Origin: Ophiobolus disseminans
Taxonomy: Eukaryota > Ascomycota > Dothideomycetes > Pleosporales > Phaeosphaeriaceae
Reading direction: 5' to 3'
Assembly (NCBI GenBank): GCA_010093685.1
Contig: MU006229.1
Location: 124,001-188,000, forward strand
DNA: 64,000 nucleotides
The notes below the pieces were generated by a model. The model was not told where the DNA came from. It saw nothing but the letters and a program-made list of their open reading frames with translations, and did not search any database. Positions 10,516-20,969 of the stretch are shown in pieces. A program made the translations under genes and the position numbers. How positions within the stretch are numbered: position 1 is the first letter of the stretch; each line of letters opens with the position of its first letter.

Positions 10516-11658
10516 CTACATAGAGCCCATCGCGATCAAGGCTTCGATAGCCTCGCGCTCGGCTCCGGTGCCAACAGCGCCAGATGATGCATTAAAAGTA
10601 GTAGGGAAAGTAGTGCCCGCGTTCACGACGTGATTGCCGCGGGATGCAGAAGGAACGTGGAGGGTGTTCTTAAGAACGGGCGTCGCAGTGCGCCCGTGGG
10701 GAACAGAGTGGGCCTGGGCCGACGCGCTCCGGTAGCGGGGGTTGCTCGTCTGCGTTCGGCTTAGGTAGTTGTAATCGCGGTATTCGCGGCGCGGTCCGGT
10801 GCGGGTATCGCGAAGAGCCCCGGGACCCATGGCCGACCAGTCTTCTTCGTCGGTGTCGTCATTGAGATCTTCTTCCAGATCCATGTCAGACGCCGAGTCG
10901 GCGTCAGTGCTGTCGCCGTCCAGCGACATCTGATCTGCCATCTCTTCGTCCTCGCCGGTGCGGTGCGGCGACCAGGACCCGGCAGCCCAGCTTCCCGAGT
11001 AGACGTCGCGCCCGCCTCGCGTCTTAGGCACCTGCAGACCGGCTGCGCTGCCTACGCTAGCCGGTGGTGTTGCGCCCTGACGCGAGCCACCGATAGGCAT
11101 CCCCCGAGCAGAGGAGCCGGAACCTGCGACGCTCCAGCGGCCCCAGCCAACCTTCTCGAACTTGACCTCTCCGTGTAAGCCGCCACCGGCGCGATGTTCC
11201 AGCGCCGCGACGACCAACCTGCGCGCCTTGGCTGGCGGCAGTCCAGAGAACCCCGGGACCGACTGGGTGAGATGCGCCATCATCTCACGGATAGGCATTG
11301 CGCCGTGGCCGACGATGATGTCCGGCAGGTAGTGCTTTGCCAGCATGACTGCCGTGATCTGGCGCGTCGCGTCCAGGCCGGCCAGCGCCTCCTTGGAGAG
11401 CGCCGAGGGCTGGTCCTGCGCGGCAGCGTGCTCCACCGCGTCCTGCAGGTCTATGTCCATCGCCTCTTCCGGGGTGTGAAGGCGTCCGGCCATGGGCAAC
11501 GGTCGGCGCTTATGCGCCGGGAGGGTCGGCGATATGGAGCTCGGTGGCGTGGGCAGAGTGCGGGTTGAATGGCTGCCATCGTGTATGGGAATCCCCGTAG
11601 CCTGCGCGGCAAGAGCCGCGGTGATGCTGGACAGGGGCTTCTGGGCGATGGCAGCCAT
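10516..11658 (-). CDS. STB3: Stb3-like Sin3-binding transcriptional regulator
   Basis: Single exon, 380 residues from the ATG at 11658. The frame is open further upstream to 11697, but only a GTG lies there. Residues about 86-177 form the Sin3-binding (Stb3) domain: SKEALAGLDATRQITAVMLA, then LPDIIVGHGAMPIREMM, then GLPPAKARRLVVAALEH, ending KFEKVGWGRWS. In budding yeast Stb3 binds ribosomal-RNA-processing-element DNA and the Sin3 deacetylase complex, controlling ribosome-biogenesis genes in response to nutrients. The N-terminus is Pro/Ser-rich. A strongly acidic region (DMDLEEDLNDDTDEEDW) follows the domain, then a basic, Ser-rich tail ending EREAIEALIAMGSM. Domain order and length fit filamentous-fungal homologues. 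Nuclear action is expected. Confidence 0.85.
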   Translation of the reverse strand: MAAIAQKPLSSITAALAAQATGIPIHDGSHSTRTLPTPPSSISPTLPAHKRRPLPMAGRLHTPEEAMDIDLQDAVEHAAAQDQPSALSKEALAGLDATRQITAVMLAKHYLPDIIVGHGAMPIREMMAHLTQSVPGFSGLPPAKARRLVVAALEHRAGGGLHGEVKFEKVGWGRWSVAGSGSSARGMPIGGSRQGATPPASVGSAAGLQVPKTRGGRDVYSGSWAAGSWSPHRTGEDEEMADQMSLDGDSTDADSASDMDLEEDLNDDTDEEDWSAMGPGALRDTRTGPRREYRDYNYLSRTQTSNPRYRSASAQAHSVPHGRTATPVLKNTLHVPSASRGNHVVNAGTTFPTTFNASSGAVGTGAEREAIEALIAMGSM

Positions 11659-12890
11659 ATCGGAGGGTGGATGCAGCTGACGTGGTGACTCACTCACGTC
11701 AACAAAGGGGCACCTTCTGGAAGAAGGAGCGAGATGAGATAAAGACGTCGGAGGGAACTAGGCTGCGGGGTCTCGGAGTCAGTGTGCTTCGGGGCAAGGC
11801 AGTTGGCTTCGCTGCAAGTCGGGCTTCGCGATCGCCAGATGCAGACGTACCTGATGGGAGACAGCCTACGGAGAGCAGTGCGCTGGTAAGATGGTAGGAT
11901 GGTGCAGGTGCTCGGTGGTTTGAAAGACGGCAAGAGATGCCGTGCGCGACGGATATAGTAAGAGAGATTCAGAAGCGGAATGCGTGTTGTTGGTGGGAGC
12001 AAGCTGCAGCGCTGCCGTGGTTGTTCGTTCCGAGAGCCTGGCGATCGGCGATGATCAGCAAGCTGGACTGGCGGGAGGATCTGGTCGGCTAGGCGCGTGG
12101 GTACTGCTGAGCTGGCGGGTCTGCTGTGTGAGAGACGATCTATCTGTTCGAGCTGGTCAATATTCGTTGTTGTGGTTGTAAAGTCTGTGAGGGTTGACAG
12201 GCGCAGATAAGGGACTCATGCCCAGCTGCGTTCGGAACCAAGGAAGGCGCACCCCATCTGACGGGAAGCCACGGCTCGTGTCCCTGTCCGCGCCCTGATT
12301 GGCCCGCAGCCAGGTGACCCCTTCACAGGGCAGCCACACCTCGGACAAGCGTCATGGCAATGGCACATCATGGCATGCGGACCTCCCACCTGTCAGCCGC
12401 CACGCTGAAAGCAGGGTAACGCTGGTTCCTGCGCAAGGCCATGACTGCGTAATAATCACGTCGTCGACTCGCGTCTAATTTGTTCTGTACGTCGTCGTGG
12501 AGATTCCGTCGTCTGAAGCTCCTTGCGACGCTGTCGCAGATGAGATGACTCGAGCTGGTGCACTGAATCATGCTCCCTGAATCTTCCGTTCGCAGCCGAG
12601 ACCCATATCGCCTCCCACTCTGCCTTTCCCATACAGCCCGCCATGCGTTTGCAGCCCGAACGGCCATTGGCCTTATCGCGCGCGGGGTTTTGGTCCGCTA
12701 TTGCAACCTCCGACTTCGCTATACGCAAGCCGCGTTGAGGTGAGGGGCATGCAGTGCCGTAGTAGTGTTTGCTTGTGGTGCTCGGAAAGAAGCAAGCAAA
12801 CGCACGTGTTGGCTTCGCTGTGTGATGTCTTGCAGCATCTCATGACGTGACGGCTTACCAACATGTTCGTTTGCGGGCGTGGAAAATCCC
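11659..12890. other. Long 5' region of the Stb3-like gene
   Basis: 1.2 kb with no supported gene lies between the start of the Stb3-like gene and the stop of topoisomerase III, both on the minus strand. Regulatory genes of this type often have long leaders; nothing more specific is seen. Confidence 0.5.
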
Positions 12891-15153
12891 TCAGCCTTGA
12901 TTCGCCTCTCCAAGAACGTACTTCCTGATGGCCTAGAGTAACTCACATAAGCGACGCGACTACACAACGAGTGCGGAGTAATATTGACTTACAGACTTGA
13001 GCACATTGATCTGCTGCGCCGTGCGATTGAACACGGCTCGGTACTGCTCGAGATTCTGTTGAACCACGTCGTGCCGCGTGCTGCGTCCTTCGCAGATGGC
13101 TTTCATCTGAACCTCCATCTACCGAGAGTGTAAGCGAGGTCTGGGTCATCATCTTGATGAATCTACAGTATCATATGCACTTACTTCTTTTCGCAAAAAC
13201 GGTTTGCCAAGTGACGTGTCGATGCCCACATTATCGTAGCCCTCGATAAGCGCAACACCCAGTGTCGTCGGAATGAACTCCTGCACCCCGCCTGTGTTGC
13301 CGCCTCCGCCATTCTGTGCAGCTCCACCACGACCTCCACGTCCGCCTCTGGCACCACCACGACCGCGTCCGCGCCCTCTGTCCGCGCCGTTGTCGGCAAT
13401 CACAACTGCACCGCCAGCTCTGGGCCGTGCAATGACATACTCGCGCTCTTGCACCTTTGCAATGTGTTCTGCCATGGTAGCGTCTGTGCCGATCCCGTTT
13501 GCGTCCATGAGCGCGATCAGCTCAGGCTCGGTGAGATAGTTTGGCGCTGAAGTTTGCCCGTCGTGCATGTTTGCTTCTGTGGGTTCGAATACCTCGCCAA
13601 CAGTGTATTGCGGGAGCTCTTGGCTGCTCACCCACTTGTCGTATGGATAGACATCGAGGTAATTCCGCGCGATGACTGTTAGACCGTGAGCGTGAAATAT
13701 TTCGGCTGCGTAGTCGATCTCAATGTCTGTGGCCTCACCCACGGCATCTTCAGAGCAGCAAGCTAGGAAGCGACGCACGACAAACTCATATACGCGCTTC
13801 TCGTTCTGGTTGAGCTGTGTGGATGCGACGTAATTGACGGGATGGATGGGCGGATGAGCTTTGTCATTGTTGCGACCGTCGCGAGGTTGCCTGAATCCGC
13901 CGTCCATCAAACTTTGTGCAAATTGACCCCAGGCATTGTCTTGCGTCTGTCTCGCCACCAAGGCTCTTAGATCCATGCCTTTGTCGAACTGGTCAGTCTC
14001 TGTGCGTGGGTAACTGATCCAGCCTTTGGTGTACAAGTCTTCGGCAATCTTCATCACCTCTTGCGACGTTATGCGGAGGAACCGACTGCCATTCTTCTGG
14101 AGCTCCACAGTCGTCAGCGGCAATGGCTTCCACTTTTTGGTTGGCTTCTTAGCCATCTTGATGACCTTGGCGGTCTTCGCAAGGAAACATTTCTCCAAGA
14201 TGATGATGACAGCCATGCGATCAAAGAGGTGTCCACGTCTCCAGTTGAATTTGACGTCAATTTTGTCCTTTGTGTGTGCCACTCTGATGTACCAAAATGC
14301 CTCTGGGACGAAATTACGGACGCGCAGGTAGCGATCGACAACAAATCCTAGGGTTGGAAACTGGCACGACCCGTAGCTGATGACCTTTCCTCGTTCATCT
14401 CCCTGAGTGGGGATCATGTTTTGCAGGGCCATGGTTTGCATGCGGGTGAATGCTGCTCCTAGACGCAAGTCCAATTCCATGCGGGCTGCCACCGCATTGG
14501 CTTGCGCTTCATCGAGTCGTATGGGGTGTTGTGAGGCTTGAATTACATGACTGTATCATCATCAGCAAGCTCTTGAACCGAATAGAAGTCGACTTACGCT
14601 CGCTCGATGTTGCTGAAGCGTGCTCTGTAAACCTGCATGTTTGGGTTCACCTTGAGCGCGATGTCGCGGACCTCGGTGCCGATGTGTTCCCCTTCGCGGT
14701 CACAATCAGTCCATATGAACAGGATGGATGCATATCTTGCTTGAGACTCGATGTTCTTCGCCACAAGCTTCTTGTCCTGTAACACGTTAGAGGTAGAGAG
14801 CGGAACAGGCACTGACCACGTACCTCCGCTATGGAAGACTGGATGGGAGCCTCAAAAAGAGCTGCTGGTTGGCAAGAGTGCCATTTCCTGAAGCGCTCGT
14901 GGAAATCATGTGTGACAATATGGCCCGCGACGCAAGTGAAGGTTACCGAACACTGTCCCCATTGCTGGAAGCGGAAGTCGAATTTGTAGTTTTTGACCCA
15001 GCCGATACCATTGACGTTTTCCTACTTGCAGTCAGCCTTCTATCTCGTCAACCTCGAGTCTGCGTCGCATACAGCTCTTGCTTGTCCTCCAAGATGATTT
15101 GCGACTGCCTTTGCAATCGAAGGCTTCTCTGCCACGCATAACACTCGAGTCAT
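12891..15153 (-). CDS. TOP3: DNA topoisomerase III (type IA)
   Basis: Six exons: 15153-15073, 15021-14824, 14776-14598, 14550-13185, 13118-12993 and 12932-12891. All junctions are in phase and give 663 residues. The N-terminus (LCVAEKPSIAKAVANHL) starts the TOPRIM fold. WTDCDREGEHIG (around residues 115-125) carries the acidic metal-binding residues, and KGWISYPRTETD contains the catalytic Tyr, about residue 333. DDLxx-type cap regions and FIPTTLGVALIEGYD complete the type IA core. The enzyme passes single strands and, with a RecQ helicase and Rmi1, dissolves double Holliday junctions. Length is close to yeast Top3 and there is no C-terminal zinc-finger extension. An Arg/Gly-rich insert (about residues 535-575) interrupts the C-terminal core and is absent from yeast Top3. 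Confidence 0.95.
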
Positions 15154-15494
15154 GCCTGTCAAGCGCTGCATCAGCCATGAGCATAGGCTGGAGAGTGCGG
15201 TAACGACCTTCGAGCAGCACAGTACTTGGGGTGCTCACGGTCGAAGGGTCATGTGAATACGCGAAGAGCCAGGAAAAGGCGCGTTCGATCGGCGCACGGA
15301 CGGTGCTGCATCAATGGCTCCTCGCCCTGACTAGCGTCGAATGATAAGCAGCTAAGCAAGCGCGATTTGCAAACCACAACTCATGAGGTCATCGCGCCTA
15401 CTTCACAGACATCTCTAATCATCGTGAGGGTAGACAAGCGACTCCAACAGCACGAAGGACCTCACCACAAACTTTCCAAGTCACCTCTCTCGCC
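15154..15494. promoter_or_regulatory. Divergent promoter region, TOP3 / DUF1295 gene
   Basis: 341 bp separate the two start codons, which point away from each other, so both promoters must lie here. No specific element is recognised. Confidence 0.5.
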
Positions 15495-16646
15495 ATGCCC
15501 GACCCCCGCATCCTCGTCGACGCGGCATTGCCGCTGGTGAAGACAGTCTCCGAGTGCACCGACTGGAGCAAGACGGTGACCCCGTTCCTGCCTCAGCTCT
15601 ATGATCTGCCAACACGAGTGGCCGCGCACATCACCGACCTGCAGGGGCTGCAGGAGATATATCTATCCACGAACCCCCTGATTATGTCGCTGGCGATCGC
15701 GCTGTTCCTGACGCCTGCTGTCCTCACAGTGTCCGAGCTCAACAAGAACTACTCGCAGGTCGACCGCCTGTGGAGTTTCATTCCAGCCTTGTACAATGTA
15801 CATTATGCCGTGTGGGCGCACCTAAACGGTCTGCCGACATACCGCCTCAACCATGTCTTGGCCGTATCAATAATTTGGGGCGCGCGCCTGACGTTCAACT
15901 ACTGGCGCAAGGGTGGCTACACGGTGGGCAGCGAGGACTACAGATGGGCCATTGTCAAAGACCGCATTGGTCCTGCTGGCATGTTCCTCCTCAACGTCAC
16001 CTTCATCTCCTTGGGACAAAATGTAAGGCGCTGTATCTATTCTCTACAGCAATCCAACTAACGCGTATAGATCCTCCTCTGGCTCATCACAACCCCCACC
16101 TACCTGCTTCTCCTTAACTCCCGTGTCACTGGCGACACGCTCTCCTCTTACGATACCCTCTTCGGCCGCTTAATGGTCTTCCTCGTCGTCATCGAGTTCC
16201 TCGCCGACCAGCAACAGTGGAACTACCACAACGCGAAGGCTGCATACGGCAAGACCGCCAAGGTTCCATCCGAGCACAAATTCACCCGCGCACAACTGGA
16301 CCGCGGCTTCAACACCGCAGGCCTATTCGGCTGGTCTCGCCATCCCAACTTCGCCGCCGAACAAACTTTCTGGGTGTGCTTATATCAGTGGGGCTGTTTG
16401 GAGAGCTCGACATATCTGAACTGGACCGGTGCTGGTGCTTTCGGCTACCTCATCCTTTTCCAGGCCAGCACCTGGCTCACCGAGCTCCTCAGTGCTGGCA
16501 AGTATCCCGAATACAAGGTCTACCAGCAACGTGTGGGTAAGTTCTTGCCAAAGGCCGGTACGAAGAGTATGGAGCTGCCGCAAAACGAGAAGGAGAAAGA
16601 GAAAGTCAAGCAGGCGAAGGCCGGGAAGGGTGTCGTCAAGCGGTGA
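15495..16646 (+). CDS. DUF1295 / steroid 5-alpha-reductase-like membrane protein
   Basis: Two exons (15495-16022 and 16071-16646) with a 48-nt intron give 367 residues. Several hydrophobic helices start at about residue 60. The second exon carries the family hallmark LFGWSRHPNFAAEQTFW, in which the RHPN segment corresponds to the NADPH-binding region conserved between DUF1295 proteins and steroid 5-alpha or sterol C14-type reductases. The C-terminus is a lysine-rich cytosolic tail (KEKEKVKQAKAGKGVVKR). Members are polytopic membrane proteins, probably of the ER, that reduce lipid double bonds where function is known; the substrate of fungal DUF1295 proteins is generally undefined. No defect is visible. 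Confidence 0.9.
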
Positions 16647-16924
16647 GCTTATGCACCTGTGACTAATCAAATTGCTCCTGGAGTCAAGCATAAATTACAT
16701 TATGTGCAGCGTTGGGCAGGGAAGTGGAGCTTGATGAACGATTTCGGGTGGCTGGAGAAGGGAGTATGTGTCACGGAAAGGACACTGATATCCAGGGAGG
16801 CGATAACATCATGCAGCGAGCAACTAAGTGAGTCTGCATTTCAGCGATAAGAACATATTATACCAATCAGTATTATCACTAATACCCAAACCAACCCTCC
16901 CATCCTCATCCCAACTCTCCTTAC

Positions 16925-17878
16925 TCACTCAACCCACCCACCCCTCCTCATCTCCTCCCCCGTCCACCCCTCCAACCTCTCCGCCAACCCCCAATCCCTC
17001 GCCAACCCACTCTGCCACCCCTTCGGATCCGCAATCCTCTGCCAATACCCTCCACACTCCTCCCTCCTCATGCCCTCCCCAGCCACACAATGCAAACTCG
17101 TCCACGCACCCGTATCCGCATCTATCTCCCCGCCTATCCACCGATACGGCACAATGACCGCCCACATTAACCCGGGTAGCTCGGCGCGGTTTCCCAAGTC
17201 GGATTTCACGAAACCGGGATGCACGGCTGAGACCCAGATTTCTCCTTGACCAGCAAGCGAGGATGGGGAGGTGGGGCCGTACAGCGTGTGCAGGGTTTTG
17301 GCGTGCAGGATGTTTGCGAGTTTGGATTGCCCGTAGCGAGTCATTCCTTTTTCACCTGGCAGGCTTGTGTCGGCGAAATTGATACCGTTCTTGGGCGCGC
17401 CGTAGTGGCCTGACGACGAGAGGTTTACGATGCGCACTGTGCCTGGTTCGGTTGTTTTTGAGGTGGAGAGCATGAGCGGGAGTAAGTGTGAGGTGAAGAC
17501 CCAGTGCGCGAGGTAGTTTGTTTGCCATTGTTCTTCGTAGCTATCTTCGGTAAGGGCGTAGGGCGTGGACATTATTCCTGCGTTGTTGACTAGGCCGTGC
17601 AGGCATGTTTTCTGTTGGAGAAAATGTTTGGCAGCCGCAACGACAGTGGCGAGACGTGTGTGGTCCATTACTAGCACGCTGATTTTCGCAAAGGGGTACA
17701 GGGTGAGGATCCGAGATGTTGTTGTTTCGCCTTTGGGGGCGCTGCGGGCGCAGATGTAGACATGGGCGTGGTGTTGGGCTAGGCGTGCGGCGGTGTGGAA
17801 ACCTATGCCTGTTGTTGCGCCGGTTACGATGTAGACGCGGCCTGTGAGGTCGGGGAGGGAGTCTGGGTGGAAAGGCAT
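16925..17878 (-). CDS. Short-chain dehydrogenase, retinol-dehydrogenase-like
   Basis: Single exon, 317 residues from the ATG at 17878; in-frame starts upstream (17983, 18091) would add residues without family similarity. It is a classical SDR: TGATTGIG (dinucleotide binding), NNAGIM, a catalytic Ser in LSSSGHYG, and YGQSK with the catalytic Tyr and Lys. SAVHPGFVKSDL follows the active site. The layout resembles fungal retinol-dehydrogenase or WW-domain-oxidoreductase-like SDRs, which reduce or oxidise lipophilic carbonyl or alcohol substrates with NAD(P)H. The actual substrate cannot be read from the sequence. The C-terminal 60 residues are Glu/Gly/Trp-rich. The enzyme is presumably cytosolic or ER-associated. 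Confidence 0.88.
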   Translation of the reverse strand: MPFHPDSLPDLTGRVYIVTGATTGIGFHTAARLAQHHAHVYICARSAPKGETTTSRILTLYPFAKISVLVMDHTRLATVVAAAKHFLQQKTCLHGLVNNAGIMSTPYALTEDSYEEQWQTNYLAHWVFTSHLLPLMLSTSKTTEPGTVRIVNLSSSGHYGAPKNGINFADTSLPGEKGMTRYGQSKLANILHAKTLHTLYGPTSPSSLAGQGEIWVSAVHPGFVKSDLGNRAELPGLMWAVIVPYRWIGGEIDADTGAWTSLHCVAGEGMRREECGGYWQRIADPKGWQSGLARDWGLAERLEGWTGEEMRRGGWVE

Positions 17879-18316
17879 GTTGAGAGATATGTATGTCTGA
17901 ACAAACTGCTTAAAAGTGATAATCGCTTTTTGTGTGTTGTGGAAAGCTGGAGATGAAGGCTGAATATCTGATACCAGGTTCGACATGACAGCCTTTAAAT
18001 GTTGAGCATGCTGGAAGAACGGACGAAAGTTGGGCAACCAAGAAGTCGGACGTTTCTTCATCTGGTACGCGGCAGTGTAAGCCAGCTGCATAACCCTTCA
18101 TATCCTTATTTTCGGACGAGCACTTGTTCTCGATTCCATATCCAAATCGGGTGTTCCATCGTGAGACATGGTCTGTGCGTGTAAGCCAGGTGCATGAGGC
18201 TAGGACGCATTAAGTCTAAACTGGTGGGTATCTATCTTACACTTTGTCGGACGACGCGACTTCCATCTATTTTCCACCATGCACGCTGCAAAGCGTGGCT
18301 TGTTATCGAAGCCACC
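17879..18316. other. Divergent intergenic region, SDR / bZIP
   Basis: This lies between two divergent genes and should hold both promoters. The sequence just before the bZIP start (GCCACCATG) is a strong Kozak-type context. Nothing else is recognised. Confidence 0.5.
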
Positions 18317-19259
18317 ATGTCACATTCACAGGGTTTAGTACAGCGGCAGCGTGCACCCCAATTAACGCACGTCACTAACAACGACGATGATTGGACTGGC
18401 ATCTCAGATGCGGCTGCAAGAAGGAAGAGACAGAACAGACTGAACGTAAGAGCATATCGTACGTAAGCTGCAAAAGCTGGCGAGTGTAGGAACTAATTTT
18501 TCCAGGCAAGCGCAAGGCGGGAGCATCCCATGTCGAAGTACTCCCGCCGGCGCCACACTGGAATGGAGCGCAACAGTCTATAGTACTGCGGACCCCGACG
18601 TCGAGCTCAACGGGCACGCCTCTATTGCCAAGAGACGTCCCTACATGCCACAGTATCTCTACCGTAACGTTCCCACTTTCTTCCGATCATCTCATCACGC
18701 TTGTTCAGTTCAACGTCTTACGCGGCAGTGTCACGAACCGCCAACTTCTCGACAAACTCCCGTGTCTAGACTCACAGGTTTATAACACTTTTCACCCGAC
18801 GGATTTACACTACTTTCCAGTTCTTTGTGCTAGCGATCTCCAGGGCCTTCCACCAGCTCTACATCCCACCACACTCCAATGCACGATCCTACATCCGCAT
18901 TGGATCGACATGTTCCCACACCCACGGGCGCGGGACAATCTCATCACAGCGACTGGGCATTATGATCCACATGATTTATGGATTGATGTTATTGGTGGTC
19001 TCTTCCAGGGCTTCACAAAAAACGAGGTGAGCGGGTTTTTGGTGTGGAGTACGCCGTGGCATTGGGAGGGCTGGGAGATGAGCGAGGCCTTTATCGACAA
19101 GTGGGGGTGGATGTTAGAGGGGTGTGAAGATTTGCTGGAGGCAACGAATAAATGGAGAGCCGGACGGAATGAAGGAAAAATTGCGATTCACAAGGTTTGT
19201 TTCGTATTCTATCCATTGTGTTTATCCAAACCATCTAACACGACTAGGCGTCATTATAG
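18317..19259 (+). CDS. bZIP-type transcription factor with DUF3425 domain
   Basis: Three exons: 18317-18458, 18506-19194 and 19248-19259 (280 residues). The first intron interrupts the basic region, and splicing restores it: SDAAARRKRQNRLNVRAYRK (about residues 30-49), with the RxxQNRxxxRAYR signature of fungal bZIP proteins. There is little leucine zipper after it, as is usual in this subfamily. The second exon is DUF3425: PLSSDHLITLVQFNVLRG, then PTTLQCTILHPHWIDMFPHP, RDNLI, and WSTPWHWEGWEMSEAFIDKW, ending TNKWRAGRNEGKIAIHK. These are nuclear regulators with few known targets. The last exon codes only three residues before the stop; if the intron is retained, the frame runs on to 19305. 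The gene's 3' end is tandemly duplicated. Confidence 0.85.
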
Positions 19260-19470
19260 TTACCAGATTTTTAATAAAGTTGCGGATTTATTCAGGTTAT
19301 GCTAACGCCATCGGAGAAATGGGAGGGGTGAAGAGATGATTGTGATGAACAAGGTTTGTTTCATATTCTATCCATAGTGTTTAACTAAACCATCTAACAC
19401 GACTAGGCGTCATTATCATTGCCAGATTTTAAATAAAGCTGCGAATCTATTCAGGTTATGCTAACACCAT
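19191..19470 (+). repeat. Tandem duplication of the bZIP gene's 3' end
   Basis: Two 121-bp copies, 19191-19311 and 19350-19470, lie 159 bp apart and differ at about 12 positions (roughly 90% identity). The unit contains the end of the last coding exon (CAAG), the whole last intron with its CTAACACGACTAG branch and acceptor, the terminal mini-exon and some 3' UTR. The sequence just upstream of the second copy weakly resembles the coding sequence upstream of the first, so the duplication may originally have been longer. Confidence 0.85.
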
Positions 19471-19612
19471 CTTGTATGGCACCATGAATATCCTCCGCTC
19501 ACGTTCCTCCAGCTACAAACTTGCTCTCTATCGCCTCCTGGATACGATCTTTGCAGCCGAAGCCACAGGAAATCGGCCAGCGTGGGTCTTTCAGCTGTTG
19601 CTTCATACAATC

Positions 19613-20174
19613 TGTCAGCCTGGCACCTTAGTTCACATGGTACACTGTGGACTGCATCTCCACGTGACTCCTAGTCACTGGCTTACTCATCATGTTGTGT
19701 ATATAATCGCTCTATGTAGCTCTCTCAATACAACAACCTTCTTCTCACTTTTGTCCTGTCTCCTACATCCGACATTGCTCTCTATACGAAGGGGCTGCAT
19801 GATGCGGAGGCCAAGAAACGCCGGATCTGGCGACAAGAAGCGACAGCAGGGTGTTTATACCTTCAGCCTGATGATTTCCGGTCAAGAGCTTGGATCACCA
19901 ATAACACTACGTTGGAAGACATTAGTGTATTCTGGAGGCAGATAAACAATGTTTGTCATCCCCATGATAAGGATCACAACCAGCCAGGGATCTAGTCGTC
20001 GTGCTTGTGAAGGATGTGCCTGAAGACAAAAGCCTTCTCTGGAATAGCNNNNNNNNNNTCCACGTGACTCCTAGTCACTGGCTTACTCATCATGTTGTGT
20101 ATATAATCGCTCTATGTAGCTCTCTCAATACAACAACCTTCTTCTCACTTTTGCCCTGTCTTCTACATCCGACA
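19613..20174 (+). mobile_element. Short non-autonomous LTR element (TRIM-like), spans an assembly gap
   Basis: The left LTR is 19613-19774 (162 bp, TGTCAGCC...TCCGACA). The right LTR is complete from 20059 to 20174; its first 46 bases are hidden in the run of Ns at 20049-20058. Over the 116 shared bases the LTRs differ at two positions, both T/C. The element is flanked by CAATC on both sides (19608-19612 and 20175-20179). The visible internal part is only about 274 bp, with no gag, protease, reverse transcriptase or integrase. A stop-free frame of about 70 codons without an ATG runs from the left LTR to a TAG near 19995, of unknown meaning. Size and structure fit a TRIM or a deleted LTR retrotransposon. 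Confidence 0.88.
20049..20058. other. Assembly gap (10 N)
   Basis: Ten Ns lie exactly between the internal region and the right LTR of the element. At least 46 bp of LTR are missing here, so the true gap is longer than ten bases. A collapse between two near-identical LTRs is the likely cause. Confidence 0.95.
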
Positions 20175-20969
20175 CAATCAAGGCTCTTAACTTCGACTTC
20201 GACGTGCTCAGCCCGAATCTCGATGTGATGGTCGTGTATACCTGCCACCGCCTTGTCAAGATTATGACATAGGCATGCTAGCTGTATCAACATCGGCTCG
20301 AAGTCAACCACCACCTTGAGCATATCCAGCCTCTTGAAATGACGCTGCCATTGCGTATGTCCTGATGGAAAGCCCTCTTTCTCCAATACAAAGCCCCACT
20401 GATTTGAATTGTCCTGTCCTGTCTTTATCTTCAATTTGAAGCATCGAACATAATATCCCCCACTACGTAGCGAGAACCACCCCGTAGCGAGAATAAACAC
20501 AGGTACTTGCACTTTATAGCCCTGAATCTCTTCTCATATCTATTATTACATTTTCTTACTACGCAAGTCATGTACTGAAGGTCTTTTCTTATCTCCCAAC
20601 AATGACTCTCCTTAAAAATACCAACTGTGTCGTCGCTATTACAGCCTGAATCGCGACGACTGTACCTCGTAGCAGGGTGAGATACCTCTCCTGCAGCCGG
20701 CTCTGCAAGTCCGATAGACAAGCTCTTGCGAGGTTGATCGCTGCCAATTGCACAGCGCGCCGCGAAAAGCCGGCAACACCCGATTCCTCAGTCCCGTGTT
20801 GACACATGCGCTCCAGATCGTGTTCCCTGATCTGGAATATGCCACCAATATCTCTCGACAGCGACTTGATGAGCTCTTTCTTTTGTTCCTTACAGGCGGT
20901 CTCTAATCCGTCGTGTATTTGGGTGAAGGGGTTGTTGCTACCTGGTGTGCAAACTCGGTTGACAGATCC

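Noticed and set aside
11942..12728. Several 60-100 residue frames on both strands between the Stb3-like gene and TOP3
   Set aside because: GC-rich open frames without domains, splice partners or conserved starts.
18194..18316. Upstream extension of the bZIP gene
   Set aside because: The ATG at 18317 has a GCCACCATG context and gives the normal distance to the basic region; the extra residues look random.
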